From DASVEG01 sp035540495 (lineage in GTDB: Bacteria > Actinomycetota > Acidimicrobiia > Acidimicrobiales > CADCTF01): a stretch of 64,000 nt of DNA. The position numbers and the translations under genes were made by a program. Below, piece by piece: positions 33,312 through 42,311 of this stretch (within the stretch, counting starts at the first letter, position 1; every line of letters starts with the position of its first letter). Location of the stretch: NCBI GenBank assembly GCA_035540495.1, contig DATLGL010000060.1:62001-126000 (forward strand), in the 5' to 3' direction. Under the pieces are notes generated by a model. It had not been told where the DNA came from. It saw only the letters and a list, made by a program, of their open reading frames with translations, and ran no database searches.

Positions 33312-34030
33312 AAGAGCCGTGACGTGAGCGCTCGCCGGTACCTGCCGGTCCGCGGATCTTCCGGACCGAGCACCTCGAGCAGATCGAGGTAGCGCTGACG
33401 GGCCTCCTCGTCCGACCGCACGCGGTCGAGCAGCGCGTCGAGCTCCCGCTCGATGTCGTCGTCGCCCGCGGCTGCTCCACCAGCGCCCGAACCCGTGCGC
33501 GCGAGCGCCGCGATCCGCCGCGTCTCCGCGGTCTCCGGGATCCGGCCAAGGAGCGCTAGCGCCTCGTTCACCGACTCCTCGTCGCCCTTGGCGACGAGCA
33601 TCTCGGCGAGAGCGACGATGGCGCCCTCGTGATCGGACTGCAGGTCGAGGGCCGCTCGCAGCGCGTCTTCGGTCCCGACGGCGACGAGCTTGTCGGCGGG
33701 CGACGGCTGGGGCGCGAGGCCGTCGACGAACTGCTGCACCTGGGCCTCGGGCAACGCCCCGATGAAGTGGTCGACGATCTGGCGGTCCTTGATCGCGAAC
33801 ACGGCGGGGATCGACTGCACGCGGAAGGTGGCCGCGACTCGCGGGTTCTCGTCGACGTCGACCTTGGCCAGGATCACCTTGCCGTCGGTCGCGCCGACCA
33901 CCTTCTCGAGGATCGGCCCGAGCGTCTTGCACGGACCGCACCACGGCGCCCAGAGGTCGACGACGACCGGCACCTCCGCCGACTTGTCGAGGACCTCGGC
34001 TTCGAACGTCTCATCGGTTACGTCGACCAC
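33308..34030 (-). CDS. Thioredoxin-TPR fusion, CnoX/YbbN-like
   Basis: A 240-residue protein. The N-terminal thioredoxin domain (residues 1-108) has the active site W30-C-G-P-C34, and the C-terminal part is TPR-like helical repeats (about 112-240). The architecture is that of CnoX/YbbN, a chaperone-redoxin that hands oxidised clients to GroEL or DnaK. E. coli CnoX lacks the CXXC; here it is intact, so disulfide reductase activity is possible. The start at 34030 gives MVDVTDETFEAEV. Confidence 0.88.
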   Translation of the reverse strand: MVDVTDETFEAEVLDKSAEVPVVVDLWAPWCGPCKTLGPILEKVVGATDGKVILAKVDVDENPRVAATFRVQSIPAVFAIKDRQIVDHFIGALPEAQVQQFVDGLAPQPSPADKLVAVGTEDALRAALDLQSDHEGAIVALAEMLVAKGDEESVNEALALLGRIPETAETRRIAALARTGSGAGGAAAGDDDIERELDALLDRVRSDEEARQRYLDLLEVLGPEDPRTGRYRRALTSRLF

Positions 34031-34074
34031 AACAAGACGCTACCCACCTGCCACTACTACGGTGACGGCCCGTT

Positions 34075-35097
34075 ATGGACGGCATCGACATCCCGAAGGT
34101 CACCGCCTGGTTCGAGGCCAACATCGCCGACGTCAAGGCGCCGCTCGAGTTCACCCTCATCGCCGGCGGACGCTCGAACCTGACGTTCAAGGTGACCGAC
34201 GCTGCCGGCACCGCGTACGTCCTCCGCCGTCCGCCGCTGGGGCACGTGCTGCCGACGGCGCACGACATGGGGCGCGAGTACCGGATCATCTCGGCCCTCG
34301 GCCCGACGAACGTCCCGGTCGCTCCAGCACTCGGCTACTGCGACGACAACGACGTCAACGGCGCGCCGTTCTACGTGATGGCCTTCGTCGACGGGATCAT
34401 CGCCCGCGACAGCAACGCCGCGGGCAAGCTGACGGTCGAGCAGCGCACTCGCGCCGGTGAGTCGCTGATGGAGGTCCTCGCCGCGATCCACGCGATCAAT
34501 CCCGACGAGGTCGGCCTCGGCGATCTCGGCCGCCACGAGGGCTACATCGCCCGCCAGCTGAAGCGTTGGTACTCGCAGTTCCAGCAGTCGAAGATGCGCG
34601 AGGTGCCGCTCGTCGACGAGATGCACGACTTCCTCGCCGCGCACATCCCCGAGCAGCAGGGCGTCGCGATCGTCCACGGCGACTACCGCCTCGACAACTG
34701 CATGATCGGCGAAGACGGGAACATCGCTGCGGTCCTCGACTGGGAGCTCTGCACCCTCGGTGATCCGCTCGCCGATGTCGGCCTGCTCCTCGTGTACTGG
34801 AACGACCCGGAAGACTTCGGTCCTGCGTTGGCCGGCGCCGGCGCGACGACGCTCGAAGGCTTCCCTCGCCGGGCGGATCTCCGTCGCCGGTACGAGGAGC
34901 TCGCCGGCCGCGACACCAGCCAGCTCGACTTCTACGTGTCGTTCGGGTACTGGAAGCTCGCCTGCATCCTCGATGGCGTCTACACCCGCTACGCCAAGGG
35001 CGCGATGGGTCAGGACGGCGCGTCGTGGGAGGCGTTCGGGGAGTCGGTCGTGCGCCTCGCCGAGCAGTCGAAGCGGGCTGCGGCGAGCATCGCGTAG
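34075..35097 (+). CDS. APH-family phosphotransferase (ACAD10/11-type)
   Basis: A 340-residue kinase-fold protein. The nucleotide loop is GGRSNLTFKV (residues 31-40), the catalytic loop is VHGDYRLDNCMI (about 201-212), and the metal-binding DWELCTLGDPLADVG is near 222. This is the branch related to the N-terminal domains of ACAD10/11, which phosphorylate 4-hydroxyacyl-CoAs or related molecules, rather than antibiotic kinases. No acyl-CoA dehydrogenase lies beside it, so the substrate is open. It starts divergently from the thioredoxin gene. Confidence 0.85.
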   Translation: MDGIDIPKVTAWFEANIADVKAPLEFTLIAGGRSNLTFKVTDAAGTAYVLRRPPLGHVLPTAHDMGREYRIISALGPTNVPVAPALGYCDDNDVNGAPFYVMAFVDGIIARDSNAAGKLTVEQRTRAGESLMEVLAAIHAINPDEVGLGDLGRHEGYIARQLKRWYSQFQQSKMREVPLVDEMHDFLAAHIPEQQGVAIVHGDYRLDNCMIGEDGNIAAVLDWELCTLGDPLADVGLLLVYWNDPEDFGPALAGAGATTLEGFPRRADLRRRYEELAGRDTSQLDFYVSFGYWKLACILDGVYTRYAKGAMGQDGASWEAFGESVVRLAEQSKRAAASIA

Positions 35098-35102
35098 AGG
35101 TC

Positions 35103-36005
35103 ATGTATCGACGCGAGCGCGAGATCTCGCTCGACAGCCCGATCCTCGTGATGGGGATGGAGGGATGGATCGACGCCGGTTTCGGCGCGATGAACGCGAT
35201 GGCCGCCGTCCGGCAGTCGATCGAGACCGAGCCGGTCATCACCTTCGACGGCGACCTGCTCCTCGACTACCGCAGCCGCCGGCCGACGATGCGGATCGAG
35301 AACGGCATCAACACGGGGTTGACGTGGCCGACCATCGAGCTGCGGGCCGGGCGCGACGCGGCGGGCAACGACGTGCTGCTGTTGGTCGGCCCCGAGCCCG
35401 ACCAGCAGTGGCGAGCCTTCACCACCGCCGTGTGCGAGCTCGCGTCGTCGTTCGGCGTGCGGCTGGCGGTCGGACTCGGCGCCTTTCCGGGCCCTGCTCC
35501 CCACACCCGCCCGGTGCGCCTGTCGGCGACGGCGACGACGCCGGAGCTCGCGTCGCACATCGGGTTCATGCCCGGGGTGATCGAGGTCCCTTCCGGGATC
35601 CATGGCGCGCTCGAACGGGGCCTCGACCTGGTCGGCATCCCCGCCGTTGGCGTCTGGGCCCGCGTCCCGATGTACGTCGCGGGATCGGCCTACCCCGCGG
35701 CGAGCGTCGCGCTCGTCGAGGCGTTGAGCCGGTTGACCGGGCTGTCGGTCGACCTGTCGGAGCTGCGCGCGGCAGAGGAGTTGGCTCGGCAGCGGATCGA
35801 CCAGCTCATCGCCCAGAGCGGCGAGCACCTGACGATGGTCGCAGGGCTCGAGCAGCAGGCCGACGCCGAGGCGACGGAGACCGAGTCGTCGCCGCTGACG
35901 GCCGACAACCTGCCGTCGGGCGACGAGATCGCGGCGGAGCTCGAACGGTTCCTCCGCGGCGAGGGCGGTCAGCCGGGGCAGGGAGGCGACTTCCCCCAGC
36001 GGTAG
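35103..36005 (+). CDS. PAC2-family protein
   Basis: A 300-residue protein with the PAC2 (proteasome assembly chaperone 2-like) fold. Markers are ILVMGMEGWIDAGFGAMNAM near the N terminus and ASHIGFMPGVIEVPSGIHGALERGL in the middle. In actinobacteria PAC2 proteins are common, and their role is not firmly settled. The C-terminal 60 residues are acidic and probably disordered. ATG 35103 lies 5 bases after the kinase gene stop, so the two are probably co-transcribed. Confidence 0.87.
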   Translation: MYRREREISLDSPILVMGMEGWIDAGFGAMNAMAAVRQSIETEPVITFDGDLLLDYRSRRPTMRIENGINTGLTWPTIELRAGRDAAGNDVLLLVGPEPDQQWRAFTTAVCELASSFGVRLAVGLGAFPGPAPHTRPVRLSATATTPELASHIGFMPGVIEVPSGIHGALERGLDLVGIPAVGVWARVPMYVAGSAYPAASVALVEALSRLTGLSVDLSELRAAEELARQRIDQLIAQSGEHLTMVAGLEQQADAEATETESSPLTADNLPSGDEIAAELERFLRGEGGQPGQGGDFPQR

Positions 36006-36014
36006 CGTGACGCG

Positions 36015-36842
36015 ATGAGGTCACGCCGGGGACTGGGGATCGTGCTGCTCGTCGTGCTCGCAGCGGTGGGCGCGTGCGGGAGAGGTGACGATCGGACGCC
36101 GCAGGAGATCGTCTTCGCGTCGGCCGCTGCCACCGAAGAAGCGAAGTCGTCGAAGATCCTGATGACCGTCGACGTCCCGAAGAGCGACGTGACGCCGGCC
36201 ACGACGATCACGGCCGAGGGCGCCTTCGACTACGAGACGCGCAGCGGTCGGATGGTGATGCAGCTCCCGATCCCGGGCGGCGGTGAGATCGAGATGGTGA
36301 CGCGCGACGACGTCGTGTACATGCGCATGCCTCCGCAGATGTCAGCCGGGTTCGGCGGCAAGCCGTGGGTTTCGATCGACCTCGCCGACGCAGCGGCTGC
36401 TTCAGGTGGCGACCTGAGCGCGTTCGGACCCGTGAACGGCATCGATCCAACGCAGGCTCTCGCGCAGCTGCGGGGCGTCACCGACGACGTGAGGGCGGTG
36501 GGCGAGGAGACCGTGCGTGGTACGAAGACCACGAAGTACCGCTTGACGATCGATCTCGCTCGCGTGGTGGAACAGGCACCGGAAGCGCAGCGCGAGATGG
36601 TGAGGAACGCGGTCGAGAAGCTGGGGTCGGGCGCCGTTCCCGCGGAGGCATGGATCGACGCCGAGGGCCGGCTCCGGAAGTTCACCCAGCGGACGACGAT
36701 CGACGGCATAGGCGAGACCGTCGTGACGATGGAGCTGTTCGACTTCGGCACCGACGTCGTGGTCGAGGCGCCGCCGGCTGATCAGGTCGCGGACCTCGGG
36801 CCGATGCTCCGACAGGGCGCAGGAGCCACCCCGCAGAACTAG
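36015..36842 (+). CDS. Secreted lipoprotein, LppX/LprAFG-like
   Basis: A 275-residue protein with a lipoprotein signal peptide: MRSRRGLGIVLLVVLAAVGAC, with the lipidated cysteine at 21. The mature part is beta-rich, with a repeated ITAEGAFDYETRSGRM/MVTRDDVVYMRMP style and GETVRGTKTTKYRLTIDL, as seen in LppX/LprG-like lipid-binding lipoproteins of actinobacteria. These carry lipids to the outer layers in mycobacteria; the cargo here is unknown. It lies between PAC2 and the LLM gene. Confidence 0.78.
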   Translation: MRSRRGLGIVLLVVLAAVGACGRGDDRTPQEIVFASAAATEEAKSSKILMTVDVPKSDVTPATTITAEGAFDYETRSGRMVMQLPIPGGGEIEMVTRDDVVYMRMPPQMSAGFGGKPWVSIDLADAAAASGGDLSAFGPVNGIDPTQALAQLRGVTDDVRAVGEETVRGTKTTKYRLTIDLARVVEQAPEAQREMVRNAVEKLGSGAVPAEAWIDAEGRLRKFTQRTTIDGIGETVVTMELFDFGTDVVVEAPPADQVADLGPMLRQGAGATPQN

Positions 36843-36853
36843 CGTCGTTCACC

Positions 36854-37858
36854 ATGAAGGTCGACGGAGGCATCGGCGGTTTCGACACCGCCGCAGACAT
36901 GGCGAAGATGCAGGAGGACCAGGGCTACGACGGCCTCTGGACCGCCGAGACATCGCACAACCCGTTCTATCCGCTGCTGCTCGCGTCGCAGAAGACGGAG
37001 AAGATCCAGCTGGGCACGGGGATCGCCGTCGCGTTCGCCCGCAACCCGATGATCACCGCCATGGACGCGAACGACATCCAGCTCGCGTCGAAGGGTCGCC
37101 ACCTGCTCGGCCTCGGCAGCCAGATCAAGCCCCACATCGAGAAGCGCTTCTCGATGCCGTGGTCGCATCCCGCACCGCGCATGCGCGAGTTCGTGCTCGC
37201 CATGCGAGCGATCTGGGACTCGTGGAACAACGGCTCGAAGCTCGACTTCCGCGGTGACTTCTACAGCCACACGCTGATGACCCCGTTCTTCAACCCCGGC
37301 CCGAACCCGTACGGCCCGCCGAAGGTGTTCCTCGCCGCTGTCGGCGAGCACATGACCGAGGTCGCCGGCGAGGTGTGCGACGGGCTTCTCGTCCACCCCT
37401 TCTCGACGGAGCGCTACATGAAGGAGGTCACCCTCCCCGCACTCGAGCGAGGGCTGCAGAAGGCGGGCAAGTCACGCGCCGATCTCGAGCTGTCGTACAC
37501 CGCCTTCGTCGTCACCGGCTCTGACAAGGAGGCCGAGGCCGCGGCTGGGATGGTTCGCAACCAGATCTCGTTCTACGGCTCGACCCCTGCGTATCGCGGC
37601 GTGCTGGAGCTCCACGGGTGGGGCGACCTGCAGACCGAGCTCAACACGCTCTCGAAGCAGGGCAAGTGGCAGGACATGGCCAACCTGATCACCGACGACA
37701 TCCTCGAGACGTTCGCGGTCGTCGCTCCCCTCGACCAGGTCGCCGACAAGATCGTCGAGCGCTACGGCGACGTGATCGACCGCACCGGCTTCTACGTCCC
37801 GATCTCCCAGGACCCCGACGCCCGCGGCGAAGTCATCAAGGCCCTCCAAGCCGCGTAG
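36854..37858 (+). CDS. LLM-class F420-dependent oxidoreductase
   Basis: A 334-residue luciferase-like TIM-barrel protein. MKVDGGIGGFDTAADMAKM, EDQGYDGLWTAETSHNP and the LASKGRHLLGLGSQIKPHIEKRFSMPW block are typical of actinobacterial F420-dependent members of this superfamily. The substrate is not known. It ends a plus-strand run from 34075 and is followed by a hairpin between convergent genes. Confidence 0.87.
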   Translation: MKVDGGIGGFDTAADMAKMQEDQGYDGLWTAETSHNPFYPLLLASQKTEKIQLGTGIAVAFARNPMITAMDANDIQLASKGRHLLGLGSQIKPHIEKRFSMPWSHPAPRMREFVLAMRAIWDSWNNGSKLDFRGDFYSHTLMTPFFNPGPNPYGPPKVFLAAVGEHMTEVAGEVCDGLLVHPFSTERYMKEVTLPALERGLQKAGKSRADLELSYTAFVVTGSDKEAEAAAGMVRNQISFYGSTPAYRGVLELHGWGDLQTELNTLSKQGKWQDMANLITDDILETFAVVAPLDQVADKIVERYGDVIDRTGFYVPISQDPDARGEVIKALQAA

Positions 37859-37865
37859 CCCTCAC

Positions 37866-37915
37866 GAATTGGAGTGCGCGCAACGCAACCCGCTGCGCTG
37901 AGCGCACTCCAGATT
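37866..37915. terminator. Hairpin between convergent LLM and acyl-AMP ligase genes
   Basis: TGGAGTGCGC (37870-37879) pairs with GCGCACTCCA (37902-37911) as a perfect 10-base stem. Flanking GAAT (37866-37869) and ATTC (37913-37916) extend it past one bulged base. It lies 11 bases after one stop and just beside the other. There is no T run. It shares the CTCCAGA edge with the rpsT hairpin. Confidence 0.6.
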
Positions 37916-37923
37916 CGGTCGTC

Positions 37924-39588
37924 CTAGACGAGCTGGAGATCGGCTTCGAGGAACTTGGTGCGGCAGAGGCTGCGCTGGAGCTTCCCGGACGAGGTCTTCG
38001 GGAGCGTGCCCGCCTGGACGAGCACGATCTCCTCCGCCGGGAGGCCGACCGCCTCGCGCACGCGGATCGAGACCTCCTGGCGGACCTGCTCGAGATCGTT
38101 CGTCTTCGTCTCGGCGACGACGACGAGGGCCTCCTTGCCCTTGCGTCCCTCGATGCCGAAAGCGATGACGTTGCCGGCGCGGACGCCGTCGACGTTCGCG
38201 ACCGCACGCTCCACGTCCTCCGGGAAGACGTTGCGCCCGCCGACGATGATCACGTCCTTGATGCGGCCGCAGATGACGAGCTCTCGTGTTCCATCGTCAT
38301 CGGCGACGATGTAGCCGAGGTCGCCGGTCTTGAGCCAGCCGTCGTCGGTGAAGGTGGCTGCGGTCGCCTCGGGGTGCTTGTAGTAGCCGGGCGTGACCGA
38401 CGTGCCGCGCAGCTGCAGCTCGCCGACCTCGCGATCCTTCATGACCACGCCGGTCGAGGTGTCGACGATCCGCATCTCGAGGCCCGGGATGGGTGTCCCG
38501 AGCTTGGCGAGGCCGCGGGAGCCTTCGCTACCGGGCTCGACCGGGGCGGCGTAGCGCTCGTTCTCGAGGATGGCGCGGTCGACGGTGTCGACGACGATGC
38601 CCCGACCCGGCTTCGGGAACGTGCCACCGATGGCGACCTCGGCCATCCCGAACGCGGGGAACGCCGAACCCGGCTTGAACCCGAAGCGCGACGCCTCCGC
38701 GATGAACTCGGCGACCGTCTGAGGGTCGACCGGCTCCGCGCCGTTCAGCGCGATCCGCCACCGCGAGAGGTCGAGACCCTCCATGCGGCGAAGGGCGCGG
38801 GCGGCGAGCGCGTAGGAGAAGTTCGGGCCCGCGGTAGCGGTGCCGCCGAAGTCGCTGATCCACTGCATCCACCGGGCCGGCGCGCCCATGAAGTCCTGCG
38901 GCGCGCCCAGGACCAGGCGACAGCCGTTGATCATCGACAGCGTCATCAGACCGATGAGGCCCATGTCGTGGTAGAGCGGCAGCCACGAGACGAGGACGTC
39001 GTCGTCGGGGTCCATCTCGGCCGCGGCGGCGACGCCGTCGAGGTTGGCGAGGATCACCCGGTGCGGGAGCATCACGCCCTTCGGGTCCGACGTCGACCCG
39101 CTGGTGAACTGCAGCACGGCGAGGTCGTCTGGGTCGATCTGGGGCTGCTTGAAGCTCGCGGCGTCGCCCTCGAGCTCTCCGAGGCAGACGAGGGGCGGGT
39201 CGTCGTCGGCCGGCTCGATGAAGGCGGCGAGGTCGGCGTCGGCGAGGAGGAGATCGATGTCGGCCGCGCGGATGCGGGCTCGCGTCTGGAGGACGAACTC
39301 GTCGAGGGAGCCCATGCGCATCGGAAGGGGCAGGACGACGACGGTCGCGCCGGCCAGCCACACGCCTTCGATGGCGGTGACGAGGGCGCGGGTGGTCGGG
39401 CCGAGGAGAGCGACGTGCGATCCGGTGCCGATTCCCCGCTCCTGCAGGGCCGCAGCGACCGCCTTCGACTCCTCGAGCATCTGCGTCCACGGGACGTCGA
39501 CCGTCTCCCCGTTGGTCACGAACGTGATCGAGTGCCCACGCTGCGCAGCAGCTTCGATGCGCGCAGGAAGAGAGTCCACGGAGGTCAT
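37924..39588 (-). CDS. Fatty-acyl-AMP ligase / long-chain acyl-CoA synthetase-like
   Basis: A 554-residue ANL-superfamily adenylating enzyme. The core motif is LQFTSGSTSDPKGVMLPHR (about residues 165-183). SWLPLYHDMGLIG follows, then GYYKHPEATAATFTDDGWLKTGDLGY and the C-terminal lysine in LPKTSSGKLQRS. The LPLYHDMGLIG block is characteristic of fatty-acyl-AMP ligases, which make acyl-adenylates for polyketide or lipid assembly. No PKS or ACP is nearby, so CoA ligase activity cannot be excluded. GGAGG lies 5 bases before the ATG at 39588. Confidence 0.85.
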   Translation of the reverse strand: MTSVDSLPARIEAAAQRGHSITFVTNGETVDVPWTQMLEESKAVAAALQERGIGTGSHVALLGPTTRALVTAIEGVWLAGATVVVLPLPMRMGSLDEFVLQTRARIRAADIDLLLADADLAAFIEPADDDPPLVCLGELEGDAASFKQPQIDPDDLAVLQFTSGSTSDPKGVMLPHRVILANLDGVAAAAEMDPDDDVLVSWLPLYHDMGLIGLMTLSMINGCRLVLGAPQDFMGAPARWMQWISDFGGTATAGPNFSYALAARALRRMEGLDLSRWRIALNGAEPVDPQTVAEFIAEASRFGFKPGSAFPAFGMAEVAIGGTFPKPGRGIVVDTVDRAILENERYAAPVEPGSEGSRGLAKLGTPIPGLEMRIVDTSTGVVMKDREVGELQLRGTSVTPGYYKHPEATAATFTDDGWLKTGDLGYIVADDDGTRELVICGRIKDVIIVGGRNVFPEDVERAVANVDGVRAGNVIAFGIEGRKGKEALVVVAETKTNDLEQVRQEVSIRVREAVGLPAEEIVLVQAGTLPKTSSGKLQRSLCRTKFLEADLQLV

Positions 39589-39653
39589 ACGACCTCCGAC
39601 CCGGAAGCAGATGCCGCCGTTACATGTCGATCGCGTGACGAATGAGATCGCGG

Positions 39654-42077
39654 TCAGATGACGATGTTCACCAGGCGGGGAGGACGGGCGATGACCTTCT
39701 TCGGTGTCGCCCCCGCGAGTGCTTCGGCGACCTTCGGTGACGCCAGCGCAGCTGCTTCGGCGTCGGTCTCGCTGGTGGTCGGGTCGACCTCGATGCGGTC
39801 CCTCACCTTGCCGTTGACCTGCACGACCATCGTCACCGTCTCCAGCTTCGCCAGCTCCGGGTCGGCCTTCGGCCACGACTCCTCGTGGATGTGCGTCCCG
39901 TGGCGGAGCTCCCACAGCTCGGCCGAGATGTGGGGCGCCATCGGCGCGAGGAGGAGCAAGAGGATGTCGACGGCTTCGTCGGTCCAGCCGTCCTTGTAGA
40001 GCTGGTTCGTGAACTCCATGAGGGCGGCGACCGCGGTGTTGTACGACCATCGCTCGAAGTCGTCGTCGACGCGCTGGATCAACCGGTGGGCAGCCTTCTG
40101 CACTCGCTGCGCCGCGTCGCCCGTTGCCTGCACGAGCTCCTCGTCGCGCACGCCGAGGCGCCACACCCGGCGGAGGAACCGCCAGACGCCGTCGATGCCG
40201 ACGGCTTCCCAGTCGACGTCGTCGGCCGGCGGTCCGGCGAAGAGGTGGGCGAGGCGCAGGGAGTCGGCGCCGTACTCGGCGATGATCTCCTCGGGTGCGA
40301 CGAGGTTGCCCTTCGACTTCGACATGCGGCTGCCGCCGAGGCGCACCATCCCCTGGGTGAAGAGGCGCTTGAAGGGCTCGCGCAGCTCCTTCGGCGCCAT
40401 GCCGAGGTCGGCGAGCGCCTTCGTGTAGAAGCGCGCGTACATCAGGTGGAGGATGGCGTGCTCCACGCCGCCGATGTACTGGTCGACGGGCATCCAGTGG
40501 TCGGCTGCGGCCGGGTCGAACGGGCGGTCGTCCGCCCACGGGTCGCAGAAGCGCAGGAAGTACCACGACGAGTCGACGAACGTGTCCATCGTGTCGGTCT
40601 CGCGTTCGGCGCGGCCGCCGCACGTGGGACACGTCGTCGTGCGGAACCGCTCGTGGTGCTTCAGCGGTGACTCGCCCGTTGGCAGGAACTCCACGTCATC
40701 CGGCGCCAGCACCGGGAGCTGGTCGTCGGGAACCGGCACGATGCCGTCGCTCTCGCAGTAGACGACCGGGATCGGGCAGCCCCAGAAGCGCTGGCGCGAC
40801 ACGAGCCAGTCGCGGAGGCGGTAGTTGATCTTGCGTTCGCCGATCCCCTGCTGCTCGAGCCAGTCGATCGCCTTCGCCTTCGCCGTCGCGACGTCGGTGA
40901 TCCCGTCGAGCCAGTCGCTGTTGATCTTCGGGCCGTCGCCCGTGTAGGCCTCGCCCTCCCAGCCGTCGGGCGGCTGCACCGTGCGGACGATCGGAAGGTC
41001 GTACGCCTTGGCGAAGTCGTAGTCGCGCTGGTCTTCGGCCGGCACCGCCATGATCGCCCCGGTGCCGTACGTGATGAGGACGTAGTCGGCCAGGTAGATC
41101 GGCACCGGCTGGTCGTTGAACGGGTTGATCGCGTACGAGCCGGTGAACACGCCGCGCTTCTCGAGCGGCCCCTCGCTCGAGAGCCGGTCGATGTCGGACT
41201 CGAGGCGCACCCGCTGCACGAACGCCTCGACGTCGCTGCGATGGTCGTCCGTCGTGATCGCCGCCACGAGCGGGTGCTCAGGAGCGACGACGCAATAGGT
41301 CATGCCGAAGCTCGTGTCGGGACGGGTGGTGAACACGCGCAGCCCCTCGAGGTCGTCGCGTCCCTGGATCTTCAGCGTGAACTCGGCGCCCTCCGATCGG
41401 CCGATCCAGTTCCGCTGCATCGTCTTGACCTTCTCGGGCCAGTCGAGGTCGTCGAGCGCGTCGAGCAGCTCGTCGGCGTAGTCGGTGATGCGGAAGAACC
41501 ACTGCTCGAGGTCGCGCTTGTCGACGACGTCACCGCTGCGCTCGCAGGTCCCGTCGGCGAGGACCTGCTCGTTCGCGAGCACCGTCTGGCACCCGGGGCA
41601 CCAGTTCACCGGGGCGTTCTTCCGGTACGCAAGGCCTGCCTCGAGGAACCGCTTGAAGATGATCTGGTTCCACTTGATGTACCTGGGGTCGTGGCTCGTG
41701 ACCTCGCGACGCCAGTCGTAGACCGCGCCGACCGCGCTGACACTCGACTTCAGCTCGCCGATGCGCTCGTCGGTGAAGATCCGCGGGTGGGTGCCGGTCT
41801 TGATGGCAGCGTTCTCCGCCGGGAGCCCGAAGCTGTCGAACCCGAAGGGGCTCAGCACGCCGTAGCCGTTCATGGTCCGGTGGCGGACGAGCAGGTCGCC
41901 GAAGGTGTAGTTGCGGACGTGCCCCATGTGCGCCCGCCCGCTCGGGTACGGGTACATCGAGAGGACGTAGAACTTCGGCCGCGGATCGTCGTTCTCGATC
42001 TGGTAGGTGCCTTCCGACGCCCACCGCTGCTGCCACTTCTTCTCGATCGCCTGGGCGTCGTAGGTCACGTCAACCAC
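39654..42077 (-). CDS. leuS: Leucine-tRNA ligase
   Basis: An 807-residue class I synthetase. The HIGH-type motif appears as YPSGRAHMGHVRNYT (residues 44-58), and the KMSKS loop is GSRMSKSKGN (about 590). The CP1 editing domain contains the conserved FTTRPDTSFGMTY. Zinc-binding CPGC and CPTCG pairs are present. The C terminus ends in the usual RPPRLVNIVI. GTG 42077 gives VVDVTYDAQAIEKKWQ; GTG 42068 is possible. A longer frame to 42161 lacks family similarity. Confidence 0.96.
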   Translation of the reverse strand: MVDVTYDAQAIEKKWQQRWASEGTYQIENDDPRPKFYVLSMYPYPSGRAHMGHVRNYTFGDLLVRHRTMNGYGVLSPFGFDSFGLPAENAAIKTGTHPRIFTDERIGELKSSVSAVGAVYDWRREVTSHDPRYIKWNQIIFKRFLEAGLAYRKNAPVNWCPGCQTVLANEQVLADGTCERSGDVVDKRDLEQWFFRITDYADELLDALDDLDWPEKVKTMQRNWIGRSEGAEFTLKIQGRDDLEGLRVFTTRPDTSFGMTYCVVAPEHPLVAAITTDDHRSDVEAFVQRVRLESDIDRLSSEGPLEKRGVFTGSYAINPFNDQPVPIYLADYVLITYGTGAIMAVPAEDQRDYDFAKAYDLPIVRTVQPPDGWEGEAYTGDGPKINSDWLDGITDVATAKAKAIDWLEQQGIGERKINYRLRDWLVSRQRFWGCPIPVVYCESDGIVPVPDDQLPVLAPDDVEFLPTGESPLKHHERFRTTTCPTCGGRAERETDTMDTFVDSSWYFLRFCDPWADDRPFDPAAADHWMPVDQYIGGVEHAILHLMYARFYTKALADLGMAPKELREPFKRLFTQGMVRLGGSRMSKSKGNLVAPEEIIAEYGADSLRLAHLFAGPPADDVDWEAVGIDGVWRFLRRVWRLGVRDEELVQATGDAAQRVQKAAHRLIQRVDDDFERWSYNTAVAALMEFTNQLYKDGWTDEAVDILLLLLAPMAPHISAELWELRHGTHIHEESWPKADPELAKLETVTMVVQVNGKVRDRIEVDPTTSETDAEAAALASPKVAEALAGATPKKVIARPPRLVNIVI

Positions 42078-42203
42078 GGCGGACGATGCTACGGGGCGCC
42101 TCGGTCGCGCCCGGAACCGGGACGACATTTCGGTCACACTCCCCTCGTAGGGTGCCGTCATGTGCGGCTCGCGCAGGCGTCCTGAGTGCTGGAAGGCGGG
42201 TGC

Positions 42204-42209
42204 TAACCT
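42204..42209 (+). promoter_or_regulatory. Putative extended -10 for tRNA-Ala
   Basis: TAACCT preceded by TGC lies 13 bases before the mature tRNA 5' end. The nine-base TGCTAACCT is identical to that upstream of rpsT at 24730-24738. No -35 match is evident. Confidence 0.4.
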
Positions 42210-42222
42210 GTCGATCCCGCAA

Positions 42223-42298
42223 GGGGCCGTAGCTCAACTGGCAGAGCGCTTCGATGGCATCGAAGAGGTAGCGCGTTCGACCCGCGTCGGCTCCACCA
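42223..42298 (+). tRNA. tRNA-Ala (anticodon GGC)
   Basis: A 76-base cloverleaf folds by hand. The acceptor stem GGGGCCG/CGGCTCC has one G-T pair. The D stem is GCTC/GAGC. The anticodon stem CTTCG/CGAAG encloses loop ATGGCAT with anticodon GGC at 42256-42258. The variable loop is AGGTA, and the T stem GCGCG/CGCGT closes loop TTCGACC. Discriminator A is at 42295, and CCA is encoded at 42296-42298. It decodes GCC and GCU. Confidence 0.95.
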
Positions 42299-42311
42299 CC
42301 GCTCGCGAGGC

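Noticed and set aside
41241..42185. Plus-strand open frame of 314 codons
   Set aside because: Antisense to the N-terminal part of leuS; composition typical of a shadow frame.
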